Shown in pieces: positions 34,254 through 42,631 of a DNA stretch of 64,000 nucleotides; the stretch's first letter is position 1, and the number at the start of each line of letters is the position of its first letter. A model generated the notes under the pieces. The model was not told the DNA's origin and did not search any database. It was given only the letters and a program-made list of their open reading frames with translations. The stretch lies in NCBI GenBank assembly GCA_016208315.1, contig JACQYF010000147.1, positions 17,078 through 81,077 of the forward strand, written 5' to 3'. The translations under genes were made by a program, and so were the position numbers. This DNA comes from Chloroflexota bacterium. GTDB taxonomy: Bacteria; Chloroflexota; Anaerolineae; UBA4142.

Positions 34254-35825
34254 CTACGCCGGAGTAAGGTTGGCCGAGTCGTTCTGGAGGACCAAAAGCC
34301 AGTCGCGTGGCTCGGGAGGAGAAGGGACTACCCATTTAAAGAACGCATCCGGCTCAACCAATCCGATCTCACATGGCTTGCCATTGATCGGGTCGATCCA
34401 GCTGGCAGACCAGGGGCTCGTCGTGAGGCCTTTGAGTGTGACACGAGCATCGGACCTCGGCAAATAGGCAATCCAGGTTCGTTCTGGGGCTACTGCAAGG
34501 GATGGTCGCTGAGCCGCCAGAGGTGGTACCGGCTCCAGTTGAATTTGCTCGGGGCGCGGTGTAAGGTCCCACCAGTTCACAGTCTGCAGATATTTTGCGC
34601 CTATTGCGCATTGCTCCGCGCCGGGCAGGCTCAGGGCTTCCTTCCAAGTTGGACCAAAGGCAATGTGCGGTTTCCAGGCTACGTCGTGAGGTGGTTCGAT
34701 CTTCCAATTCCAGATACCTTGCCCACCGTAGGTGTGGCCCATCGTCGTTCCGGACAAGATGCTGGTCCAAAAGGCGAAACGTTGCTCTTCAGCCGTGAAT
34801 ACAGGACCGAACTCCTCCTCATCGCGGGCTGGATGCCCTTCGTACCACGGCTCGCCATTAATGACGGCTTTGACCGGCTGTTGTTTGTAGTAGGCAAGCG
34901 GCAAATCACCAATATCGGCAACGGAGCGTCTTACATGTGTAGTCTGAAGCATATGGAAATCGTGCCAGTGCGAATCGTGGAATAGAAATCGCCATCCGAG
35001 CGAAGTGAACAGGTGGTTGGTTGTCGGATGCGCATACGGGTCAACTGCTTCCAGCTTCGCGCCCACTGCCTCCCACTTGGCAAGGTCCTGCAGGTAGGGG
35101 GCATCGCCGGAGAGACTCCAGAGCACGGGATAGGCGGCATAGCGTGCTACCGCGTATCGCGTGAAATCGCATGCCTGTGCCGTGGAAAACTGCGCAGCCT
35201 GTTCACGGGGTTTATACCCCCAAATCAACGATAGCATGACAAAAAGACCGCGTTCTGCGGCCATCATGCAGAACTGATCCACCCGACTGAAGTACAGGTC
35301 GTTCGGGCGGTTCACATCATTATCGATGAATGCGAGTTGCCCTTGTCTGTCTCGCAGATCAAGAAAATAAGGCAGCAATTGAGTTAAGATCACGTTAAAG
35401 CCCTGCTCGACCCGGTAATCAAGGTACTTGGCCCACTGATCAGGCGTGCCTTTCCAAAGGATAAACCAAGCAGTGTCGCCCAGGAAAAAGAAAGGGGTCC
35501 TATCAGCATATTCGAGATGACGCCTATTCTGGCTGATCTGAAGTACACTCGCCGGCCACCTGGAATCGGTGGACCGCTCAGGAACGGCGAAGCTGCCCTT
35601 TAATTGGGTCCCGGAAAAAGACCACTGATATTCACCTGGTAGGTACGCCGCCAATCGCACACGTTTCCCATCCTCTGAATCGAATGGCTCACTTTGCTTG
35701 ACTCGTCCGTCTGGTGCGGTCCATTGGACACGTGCAACCGATATGTCACGTGGCAATACGCATTCATAGACTGGGCCAGCGACATGAACGAAAGAGACGG
35801 ACGTGGGCATCTGGCTAGAATTCAC
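34254..35825 (-). CDS. Apiosidase-like glycoside hydrolase (DUF4038/GH140 type)
   Basis: 523 residues, from GTG at 35825 with GAGGAG 7 nt upstream. An N-terminal beta domain (VYECVLPRDISVARVQWTAP) is followed by the DUF4038 (apiosidase-like) barrel: FFFLGDTAWFILWKGTPDQW, and ILTQLLPYF. The two expected catalytic acids are in VLWSLSGDAP (Asp241) and AVINGEPWYEG (Glu325). The C-terminal part (SPWSASWIDPINGKPCEIGL) fits the collagen-binding-like C-terminal domain. GH140 enzymes remove D-apiose from rhamnogalacturonan-II. No signal peptide is seen, so it would act on imported apiosides. That fits the adjoining ABC transporter. Confidence 0.78.
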   Translation of the reverse strand: MNSSQMPTSVSFVHVAGPVYECVLPRDISVARVQWTAPDGRVKQSEPFDSEDGKRVRLAAYLPGEYQWSFSGTQLKGSFAVPERSTDSRWPASVLQISQNRRHLEYADRTPFFFLGDTAWFILWKGTPDQWAKYLDYRVEQGFNVILTQLLPYFLDLRDRQGQLAFIDNDVNRPNDLYFSRVDQFCMMAAERGLFVMLSLIWGYKPREQAAQFSTAQACDFTRYAVARYAAYPVLWSLSGDAPYLQDLAKWEAVGAKLEAVDPYAHPTTNHLFTSLGWRFLFHDSHWHDFHMLQTTHVRRSVADIGDLPLAYYKQQPVKAVINGEPWYEGHPARDEEEFGPVFTAEEQRFAFWTSILSGTTMGHTYGGQGIWNWKIEPPHDVAWKPHIAFGPTWKEALSLPGAEQCAIGAKYLQTVNWWDLTPRPEQIQLEPVPPLAAQRPSLAVAPERTWIAYLPRSDARVTLKGLTTSPWSASWIDPINGKPCEIGLVEPDAFFKWVVPSPPEPRDWLLVLQNDSANLTPA

Positions 35826-35890
35826 GGCAATTCTCCTCAACGCGATCTGAATATCGAGTCCCTAGCCCGGGGCAGCGAGTAGCGCAAGAA

Positions 35891-36829
35891 CTAATAATCG
35901 TGACCCCGCGGGTCGAAATAGTCACGCAAAGTATCCCCGAAGAGGTTGATGGCCAAGGTGGTAACGAGAATAGCTATTCCAGGAAATGTAGGCAACCACC
36001 AACGATCAAACATATAAGTTGTGGACTCGCCCAGCATATTGCCCCACGTCGGAATCGGCGGCTTGATTCCCAGCCCAAGGAAACTCAGGAATGCCTCCGA
36101 GATGATCACTCGGGCTACTTGAGTCGACGTGAGTACGATGACGCCATTCAATAGGTTAGGCAAGATGTGTCGGAACACGATTTGTGAATCTCTGAGTCCC
36201 ACGACACGGGCCGCCGCTATGTACTCGTGCTCATGGATTCGCATGACATCGGCTCGCACCAGACGGGTGTAGGTAGGCCAGCCCGAGATCCCAAGTACCA
36301 GAATCACGTTTGCGATTCCGCTACCTAGAGCGGCGATGACCGCCAAAGCCAGAAGGATGAACGGAAAAGTCAACATGATGTTGACCAGCGTCGAAATCAA
36401 CGCGTCTACATAGCCGCGCATATAGCCAGCGGCTAACCCCAGCAAGACACCGACGACTGCAGATACGAGACTAGCGAGAACACTTACGGCGAGCGAAACC
36501 CGCGCTGCGAAAATCAGGCGGCTGACAACATCTCGTCCTAGACCGTCAGTACCCAACCAGTACTCAGAGCTACCACCCGCTTCCCAAGCGGGTGGTTTGA
36601 GTCGCATTAGGATCTGGGCATCGAATGGGTCATGTGGTGAAATCGCCGATGCCAAGATGGAAACGAGAACAAGCACTAGCAAGAACAAACCTGAGATAAC
36701 GCCAAGCCGAAACTTGACCAGGGTGGGCCAAAGGCGTTCCAGTCTCTGCCGCACGCCTAGTTTCTTCTGGGGGGATACCGCGTTTAGAGGACGCTGCACA
36801 GGCATGAGCTGTTCCATTACCGACCTCAT
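35891..36829 (-). CDS. ABC transporter permease, DppC type
   Basis: 312 residues of ordinary DppC length. The N-terminal helix (GVISGLFLLVLVLVSILA) is followed by SEYWLGTDGLGRDVVSRLIF, five more helices and the coupling loop EYIAAARVVGLRDSQIVFRH. Its ATG overlaps the DppB stop by 4 nt (ATGA). It is located between DppB and the apiosidase-like gene. It should form the channel with the 36826-37743 product. No ATPase gene is in this cluster. Confidence 0.9.
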   Translation of the reverse strand: MRSVMEQLMPVQRPLNAVSPQKKLGVRQRLERLWPTLVKFRLGVISGLFLLVLVLVSILASAISPHDPFDAQILMRLKPPAWEAGGSSEYWLGTDGLGRDVVSRLIFAARVSLAVSVLASLVSAVVGVLLGLAAGYMRGYVDALISTLVNIMLTFPFILLALAVIAALGSGIANVILVLGISGWPTYTRLVRADVMRIHEHEYIAAARVVGLRDSQIVFRHILPNLLNGVIVLTSTQVARVIISEAFLSFLGLGIKPPIPTWGNMLGESTTYMFDRWWLPTFPGIAILVTTLAINLFGDTLRDYFDPRGHDY

Positions 36830-37743
36830 CCGATTCTAATTCGCGGATCCAATAGTCCAACGGCAATATCGACCACAAGATTTACCACCGTAATAATAAC
36901 TGCGAGCATGATGACGGCAGCCTGAACTACCGGCAGGTCCGCGTTTACAATCGAATTGACAGCCAGTTGTGCAACCCCCGGCCACGCAAATACCGTTTCG
37001 GTCACAATGGCTCCGCCCAGCAACTGACCGAACTGCAAGCCAAGCAGCGTTATGACGGGAATCAGAGTGTTGCGCAGGCCATGACGGAGCAGGACTGTCT
37101 TTTCCGCGAGCCCTTTGGCGCGCGCGCTTCGGATGTAATCCATGTCTAATACTTCGAGCATCCCTGACCGGACAAGGCGCATCGCGACAGGCGCCGTGAA
37201 TACGCCCAGGCAGAATGCGGGCATGATCAAATGGGCCGGGGTGCCGTATCCAGATACCGGAAGCCATTTGAGACGCACTCCGAAAATAATCATCAGAATA
37301 AGCCCAAGCCAGTAAATTGGCATCGCTTGGCCAGCGACAGCAATCACAGTACAGATATTATCAATCAGGGTATGCCGACGATAGGCAGCGAGAATCCCCA
37401 AAGGCAAAGAGATCAAAATCGCCAGGCCCATTCCGGTAAACGTCAGCAGAAGGGTTGCCGGCATCCGATCCATGACGAGTCCAAGTGCGGGCGCGGGAAG
37501 GCGAAACGAATTGCCAAAGTTCCCAACAATAGCACCCTGCGCGAACTCCAAGTACTGAATCATGATGGGACGATCAAAGCCCATCTGGTGGCGATAGACC
37601 TCGTGCGCCTGAGGAGGCACATCAACGCCCAGCATGGCAGAGACGGGATCGGCCACCATGTAGTTCAGCACAAACACGATTACAGAAATGGCAATAATAA
37701 CGACCACCATCTGCAAAAGACTACGCAATATGTAAGTTGCCAC
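36826..37743 (-). CDS. ABC transporter permease, DppB type
   Basis: 305 residues, from GTG at 37743 with AAGGAG upstream. Typical DppB: first helix VVVIIAISVIVFVLNYM, the soluble segment with YRHQMGFDRPIMIQYLEF, then helices and the coupling loop DYIRSARAKGLAEKTVLLRH, and the C-terminal ETVFAWPGVAQLAVNSIV. It is in a four-gene transporter segment with the binding protein upstream. The 117-bp gap before it contains a strong hairpin. Confidence 0.9.
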   Translation of the reverse strand: MATYILRSLLQMVVVIIAISVIVFVLNYMVADPVSAMLGVDVPPQAHEVYRHQMGFDRPIMIQYLEFAQGAIVGNFGNSFRLPAPALGLVMDRMPATLLLTFTGMGLAILISLPLGILAAYRRHTLIDNICTVIAVAGQAMPIYWLGLILMIIFGVRLKWLPVSGYGTPAHLIMPAFCLGVFTAPVAMRLVRSGMLEVLDMDYIRSARAKGLAEKTVLLRHGLRNTLIPVITLLGLQFGQLLGGAIVTETVFAWPGVAQLAVNSIVNADLPVVQAAVIMLAVIITVVNLVVDIAVGLLDPRIRIG

Positions 37744-37810
37744 TGCTCACTCCTTGACCAGCGACGGGCGGCGTTTCCCAGCCGCCAGCAATGAGTTGCT
37801 TTGGTAGCAA

Positions 37811-37851
37811 CGCGCCTCCGGGAGACAAGTACCGATTCCCCCGGAGGCGCG
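37811..37851 (-). promoter_or_regulatory. Intercistronic hairpin after the binding-protein gene
   Basis: CGCGCCTCCGGG (37811-37822) is fully complementary to CCCGGAGGCGCG (37840-37851), a 12-bp stem with a 17-nt loop and no T tract. A second short stem GGCGGC/GCCGCC lies at 37767-37786. The position, between binding protein and permease, matches the hairpins at 8403 and 61708. Confidence 0.7.
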
Positions 37852-37860
37852 ACGTGAGAG

Positions 37861-39528
37861 TTAAGCCGGTTTCGCGTTAAAGTACCGCTCGATTTCATCT
37901 GGGTCCGGCTTCCATTGAACAGTTTTGCTCACCGCCCAGACTCCGTGCAAACTCCAGAGGAAGAGGCCCGGGCATTCCTCGTGGACAATCTTCTGTGCTT
38001 GAGAGTACCACTTGAGGCGCTGATCAGGGTCCAAGCTCACATGTGCTTTCCCCACGAGGTCAATAAACTCTCGATTGGTCCAGGCCGTGCGCGAGCCATC
38101 GGGGTGCAGTGTATTATAGTAGTGAGCATCCGCATCGAATGCCGAGTAACTGCCCCAACTCCCGTGCCACATTGGCCCGAGTTGTCGTTTGCTGGCCATG
38201 TCGTTGAAAGGTGCCTGATTGACGACGTTGATGCTCATCTTGATGCCGACCTTCGCCAACTCACTCTGGATTGCTTGCTCCACCAGGCGTACATTTGGCA
38301 TCAATTGCTCGCTCGCAGACTTCATCTCGACGCTAAAGCCATCGGGAAGCCCGGCCTCTTTCAGCAAGGCTTTGGCTTTTTCGGGGCTGTACTCGTAATT
38401 CGGGATCGACGGGTCGAATCCAAAATGCAAGGGGCTGAGATTAGCTGGCGTCCGATCCCCGCCGACCTGAAGGGTCTTGATGATGTTATCGATATTGACT
38501 GCATAGTTTGCAGCCTGCCGCACTCGCTTGTCCTGGAAGGGATTGGGAGATGTGGCACCATCTGCATCAAAATTCATTAAGAAGACGCGGAGCACCTTCT
38601 GGGTGAATGTCTGTGCGAGACCCGATTTGTTGATTGTGTCTATTTGGTCAATTGGTACTGCCCGCGTCAGGTCCAGCCGGCCAGCCAGGATTTCGGCAAT
38701 CTGAGTCGCTTTGTCCGGGATAAAACGGATCACGAGCTGTTTGAAAGCCGGTTTGGGTCCCCAGTAGTTGTCGTTGCGTTCTAGAACGATCTGTTGGTCC
38801 CGTTTCCACTCGGAAAACTTGAACGGTCCCGTACCCATCGGGTTGAGACTGGCAAACTGGTCGCCTTTCGCCTTCATGTAGGCAGGCGAGAGTATTTGAA
38901 AATTCTGCATCCGTTCGGCGAAAATCGGCCAGGGATCCTTAGTGTGGATACGAATCTTGTACGGGCCGAGGATCTCCGCGGCTTTGAAGGGAGCCAAGTT
39001 AGCTGCCTGGGGGCTCTTTTGGTCTGGACTAGTGATACGCTCGAAACTGTACTTGACACATTCGGCGTCGAAGGGGTCACCATTGTGATACTTGACACCC
39101 TGGCGAAGCTCTAATTCCCAGATGGTTGGCTCAATGGCCTTCCAGGATGTGGCGAGGTGCGGTCCCATTTTGAGATTGTTCAGGTCTCGGGCTGCCAAAT
39201 TGTCGTGGGTTTGGTAGAAAAAGTTGATCAATTGGCGCGAGCTGTGCATGTGCGGATCGAGTGTAGGAAAGTCCTGCTCAAATGCTGTACTGATGGAGTC
39301 TTTGACGACTTTCGCGGCACCCGCGGTGGGCACAGCCGCTTGAGTGGGACCTGGTTGGCTGGGCGCAGGTGTCGGGGGCGTCGGGGCGCATGCTGCCAAC
39401 GCTCCGGCCGCGGCCAAAGAGGCAAGGACGCCTATAAACTCGCGTCGATTCAGCAGCCCCTTCTTGTACATGTGGTGCCATCTATCAAGGTTTTCTAGAT
39501 GTAGACTTTCGGCATCGTGCTCGGACAT
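37861..39528 (-). CDS. ABC transporter substrate-binding protein (family 5), Tat-type lipoprotein
   Basis: 555 residues from the ATG at 39528 (AAGGAGGAG upstream). The N-terminus has a twin-arginine motif NRREFIG (R28-R29), a hydrophobic stretch and lipobox LAAC with C47, so it is predicted to be exported folded through Tat and then lipidated. The mature part is a family 5 binding protein (TAFEQDFPTLDPHMHSS, WELELRQGVKYHNGDPFDAE). The dipeptide/oligopeptide family also carries oligosaccharides, and this cluster suggests an apiose-containing glycan. It begins the transporter segment of the apiose-type cluster. Confidence 0.85.
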   Translation of the reverse strand: MSEHDAESLHLENLDRWHHMYKKGLLNRREFIGVLASLAAAGALAACAPTPPTPAPSQPGPTQAAVPTAGAAKVVKDSISTAFEQDFPTLDPHMHSSRQLINFFYQTHDNLAARDLNNLKMGPHLATSWKAIEPTIWELELRQGVKYHNGDPFDAECVKYSFERITSPDQKSPQAANLAPFKAAEILGPYKIRIHTKDPWPIFAERMQNFQILSPAYMKAKGDQFASLNPMGTGPFKFSEWKRDQQIVLERNDNYWGPKPAFKQLVIRFIPDKATQIAEILAGRLDLTRAVPIDQIDTINKSGLAQTFTQKVLRVFLMNFDADGATSPNPFQDKRVRQAANYAVNIDNIIKTLQVGGDRTPANLSPLHFGFDPSIPNYEYSPEKAKALLKEAGLPDGFSVEMKSASEQLMPNVRLVEQAIQSELAKVGIKMSINVVNQAPFNDMASKRQLGPMWHGSWGSYSAFDADAHYYNTLHPDGSRTAWTNREFIDLVGKAHVSLDPDQRLKWYSQAQKIVHEECPGLFLWSLHGVWAVSKTVQWKPDPDEIERYFNAKPA

Positions 39529-39736
39529 TTTGCTCCTCCTTGGAAAGCTGTTTACAGTTCTATCTGTTGGCGCACGTCTGTGTCGCCCGCACACGAGTGA
39601 CTAGCCCTTTGAGGTCGAATACCTCCCTCTATCAAAGATGCGTTACCCGGCGCAACGTCAAGTGTTCTCGTATGAACGGATACCAAAGAATCTCTCGCGA
39701 TGTTCAATGCGCAGAATGCACAGATTGTCCAAAGCT

Positions 39737-40669
39737 TTATCCGCTCCACGCCGCGGGATAAACCTGGGTGCCGTGATGGCCCGACTCTAACCATCCGAGA
39801 TAAATCTCTTGAAATTTTTTCGTGTATGGACCGGGCTTGCCCGATGCAATGGTCCAGCCGTCAATATTGACGACCGGGGCAATCCCTGCAACCGTGTTCG
39901 TCATAAACACTTCGTCCGCCTCGGTAAAGTCGAATACCGAGTAAAAGCCCTCTTCCACGGAAAGGCCGGCTTGACGAGCCATCTCCATCACAGAGCCGCG
40001 GGTGATGCCGACGAGGATGCCGCGCGATGGCGTGAAAAGCTTGTTGCCTGTAATGCCCATGATGTTAAAGCCAGGACACTCGGTGACGTAGCCTTGATGG
40101 TCAAGCATGACTGCCTCGTCAAAGTTGCTGACCCATGCCTCCAACTTGCCCATGATGATATTAATATAATTGAGACTCTTGATTTGGGGTTCCAGACTGT
40201 CGTGTGGAACGCGTCGGATGGAGAGCACCTTGATGCGGATACCACTCTCCTTCTTCTCTGGGCTGACCTCGTATTGGGTCGGCCGCGCGTAGATGACGAC
40301 GCTCGCCTGTTCGCACCTGCGTGGGTCGATGACAGGCTCAGGGCTAATGCCGCGCGTGACGAGCACCTTGATGTAAAAGTCGACGACGGTGTTCCGATAG
40401 ACTGTCTCGATAATGTTCTTGCGCATCTCTTGCTTGGGCATTCGCAAGTCGAGCTTCAGAGCGTGAACCGATCGGTACAGACGATCCAGATGACCATCAA
40501 GCTGGAAGATGAACCCGTTCCTACCACACCAGGCGTCAAAGCAGCCATCGCCGTACATCAGGCCGTGATCAAGGACTGAGATTTTGGCCTGAGATTGTGG
40601 GAGAAACTCGCCGTTCACAAAGATGACCGCCTCTGCGGGTTTGGCGGGCAACAGCTCCCTGCGTAACAT
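39737..40669 (-). CDS. Class IV aminotransferase (branched-chain / D-amino acid type)
   Basis: 310 residues from the ATG at 40669, with AGGAGA upstream. Fold-type IV PLP enzyme: VFVNGEFLPQSQAKISVLDH is the start signature, and the PLP lysine is in EPQIKSLNYINIIMGK. YVTECPGFNIMGITGNKLFT and EVFMTNTVAGIAPVVNIDG follow. It exchanges amino groups between a 2-oxo acid and an amino acid. It lies 53 bp after the FadR-type gene, so it is probably co-transcribed with it. A 208-bp gap separates it from the binding protein. The relation to sugar use is unclear; amination of a 2-oxoacid is a possibility. Confidence 0.8.
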   Translation of the reverse strand: MLRRELLPAKPAEAVIFVNGEFLPQSQAKISVLDHGLMYGDGCFDAWCGRNGFIFQLDGHLDRLYRSVHALKLDLRMPKQEMRKNIIETVYRNTVVDFYIKVLVTRGISPEPVIDPRRCEQASVVIYARPTQYEVSPEKKESGIRIKVLSIRRVPHDSLEPQIKSLNYINIIMGKLEAWVSNFDEAVMLDHQGYVTECPGFNIMGITGNKLFTPSRGILVGITRGSVMEMARQAGLSVEEGFYSVFDFTEADEVFMTNTVAGIAPVVNIDGWTIASGKPGPYTKKFQEIYLGWLESGHHGTQVYPAAWSG

Positions 40670-40722
40670 AGTAGTCTCCTCTCTCTTTGGGTTTTTCGGC
40701 ACTTGGAATACGAGACTGCACC

Positions 40723-41472
40723 TCAATGAATCGGTCCCCATGGAGGGGCGAGAACTTGCGATTTCACAAAGACTTGGTCCTGGAGTTTCCGGGCGTGGTC
40801 GAGATGCCTTGCCATCTCTGCACGCGCTCCCTCGGTATCTCGCGCCTTGATCCGCTCTAGAATTCTATTGTGATCGGGCGCAACAGTCTTGCTCAGGTCG
40901 GGAAGTTTCGCCACCGCCACACGCACTTCCTGCATCAGGTCACGAATCGAGTCCAGTAACAAGACGAGAAGAGGGTTGCCCGAGAGCACTGCCACGGCGC
41001 GATGAAACTGAGCGTCTGCCCCTGCATAAGCGTGCGGATCATGGACGACTTGGTCCATGGTGGAGACGATCTGTTCCAACCGCTGGATATCTTTCATTTG
41101 GGCCTGCTGTGCGGCCAGCCCGGCGTTCTCTACTTCCAGAATAGAACGCACCTGATGCAAGTGGTCCAGGGAGATGCTTTGGGTCTGTATCAGGATGCTA
41201 AGAGGCTCGACCATATGATCCGGTGTGATCTGGTGGACGATAGTGCCGATACCCTGCTTGGACTCGAGCAAACCCTTGGTCACCAGGACATGGACTGCAT
41301 CGCGAATCACTGTGCGACTGACCCCCATTTGAACCGCCAAATCGCGCTCTGGAGGCAGCTTGGTCCCAGGTTCCAACCGCCCTCCCAAAATGAACTCTTG
41401 GATTTCGTCAACCACACGGTCCACAAGTCGGCCTTTTTCGCGGACCAACGAAAACTGAATCGTCTTTTCCAT
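40723..41472 (-). CDS. FadR-subfamily GntR transcriptional regulator
   Basis: 249 residues. N-terminal winged HTH: EIQEFILGGRLEPGTKLPPE, RDLAVQMGVSRTVIRDAVHV and GIGTIV. The C-terminal FCD domain has likely metal ligands in GADAQFHRAVAVL, APDHNRILERIKA and MARHLDHARKL. FCD domains sense carboxylates, such as sugar acids or pyruvate. AGGAAAAC precedes the ATG at 41472. It is divergent from the E1 alpha gene, with two GGTnnnACC operators in the shared gap, so it probably represses itself and the plus-strand operon, being released by an acid intermediate of the pathway. Confidence 0.88.
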   Translation of the reverse strand: MEKTIQFSLVREKGRLVDRVVDEIQEFILGGRLEPGTKLPPERDLAVQMGVSRTVIRDAVHVLVTKGLLESKQGIGTIVHQITPDHMVEPLSILIQTQSISLDHLHQVRSILEVENAGLAAQQAQMKDIQRLEQIVSTMDQVVHDPHAYAGADAQFHRAVAVLSGNPLLVLLLDSIRDLMQEVRVAVAKLPDLSKTVAPDHNRILERIKARDTEGARAEMARHLDHARKLQDQVFVKSQVLAPPWGPIH

Positions 41473-41511
41473 GTTTTCCTGCCTTGCTTCTCGATGAGTG
41501 CCCGAACTGTT

Positions 41512-41561
41512 ATTAGGTCATACCTAATACCTATCATAACCGACATATATTATTTTGTCAA
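41512..41561 (-). promoter_or_regulatory. Promoter and operator of the FadR-type regulator gene
   Basis: On the minus strand TTGACA (41561-41556), 17-bp spacer, TATGAT (41538-41533). Immediately downstream is the perfect palindrome ATTAGGTCATACCTAAT (41512-41528), containing the FadR-type core GGTnnnACC. Binding there would block the transcription start of the regulator gene. Confidence 0.8.
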
Positions 41562-41573
41562 ATTTCGCATATT

Positions 41574-41631
41574 TTGACAAAAACCAGCGTTAATGTTATG
41601 ATCTGGTATGAGGTATTAGGTATGACCAAAA
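41574..41631 (+). promoter_or_regulatory. Promoter and operator of the E1/E2/transketolase operon
   Basis: TTGACA (41574-41579), 17-bp spacer, TATGAT (41597-41602). The second operator copy, ATTAGGTATGACCAAAA at 41615-41631, with core GGTATGACC, lies at the expected start site. It is the mirror image of the site at 41512-41528, so both promoters are controlled symmetrically. Confidence 0.8.
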
Positions 41632-41651
41632 AATGAGTGGAGAAGAATAGC

Positions 41652-42611
41652 GTGGAAATCTCGAAAGACCTCAAGCTTGAGATGTACCGACAAATGAAAC
41701 GAATTCGCGACTTCGAACTGGCCGCGATTGACCTTTTCAAAAAAGGAAACGTCAAAGGTACGATTCATCCTTATATCGGTCAAGAGGCATCGGGAGTTGG
41801 TGTGTGTATGGCGCTGCGCCAAGACGACTTGATCGCGGGCACCCATCGAAGTCATGGGCACAACCTCGCGAAAGGCGCGGACGCAAAAAAGATGATGGCC
41901 GAAATCATGGGTAGGGAAACAGGATACTGCAAGGGACGCGGCGGCTCAATGCACATTGCCGCATTCGAGACGGGCAGTCTAGGTGCATTATCCGTGGTGG
42001 GTTCAGGCATTCCACTCGCGGTCGGCGCCGCCCTGGCTTTCAAAATGCGTGGCGAAGCGCGCGTGGCGGTCTCTTTCACAGGCGATGCTGGCAGTAACAC
42101 CGGCAACTGGCACGAATCTCTCAATATAGCTTCCGTTTGGGACTTGCCAGTGGTTTTTGTCCTGGAGAACAATCACTATGGTGTGTCCACCAATATCAAA
42201 GATACTGCCAAGGTTCAAGACCTTTCGTTACGCGCGGCGGGTTATGGAATTCCTGGCGTCCGAGTTGACGGCTTTGATGTTCTTGCCGTGTATCGAGCGG
42301 CCGAGAACGCAGTCGCGCGCGCGCGCCGCGGCGAAGGGCCTACCCTGCTAGTTACGGAGAGCTATCGCATCGAGGGACATTATGCCGGCGAGCCAGAAGT
42401 CTATCGCACGCGCGCCGAGGTGGAGGAATATCGCAAGGAGGATCCGATCATTCGCTTTCGTCAGTGGCTAATCGAAAATGCTTTGGCCGCGCAGTCCACG
42501 CTCGACTCCATTGACGTCGCAATCAAACAGGAGATGATCCAAGCCGTCCAATTTGCCAAAGACAGTCCGCCTCCTGATCCTGCGACCGCGATGGAATATA
42601 TTTACGCCTGA
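41652..42611 (+). CDS. TPP-dependent dehydrogenase E1 alpha subunit (acetoin/2-oxoacid type)
   Basis: 319 residues from GTG at 41652 with GGAGAAG upstream; an in-frame GTG at 41637 is possible. The TPP-binding motif GDAGSNTGNWHESLNIA begins near residue 143 and ends with ENNHYG. Earlier IHPYIGQEASGVGVCMAL and YCKGRGGSMHIA are typical of AcoA/PdhA-like subunits. With E1 beta it decarboxylates a 2-oxoacid or cleaves an acyloin, passing the acyl group to the lipoyl arm of E2. AcoA-type rather than PDH is likely from length and gene order, but the substrate is undefined. It is first in the plus-strand operon. Confidence 0.85.
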   Translation: MEISKDLKLEMYRQMKRIRDFELAAIDLFKKGNVKGTIHPYIGQEASGVGVCMALRQDDLIAGTHRSHGHNLAKGADAKKMMAEIMGRETGYCKGRGGSMHIAAFETGSLGALSVVGSGIPLAVGAALAFKMRGEARVAVSFTGDAGSNTGNWHESLNIASVWDLPVVFVLENNHYGVSTNIKDTAKVQDLSLRAAGYGIPGVRVDGFDVLAVYRAAENAVARARRGEGPTLLVTESYRIEGHYAGEPEVYRTRAEVEEYRKEDPIIRFRQWLIENALAAQSTLDSIDVAIKQEMIQAVQFAKDSPPPDPATAMEYIYA

Positions 42612-42631
42612 TAATTGCAGCCGAGGAAACT

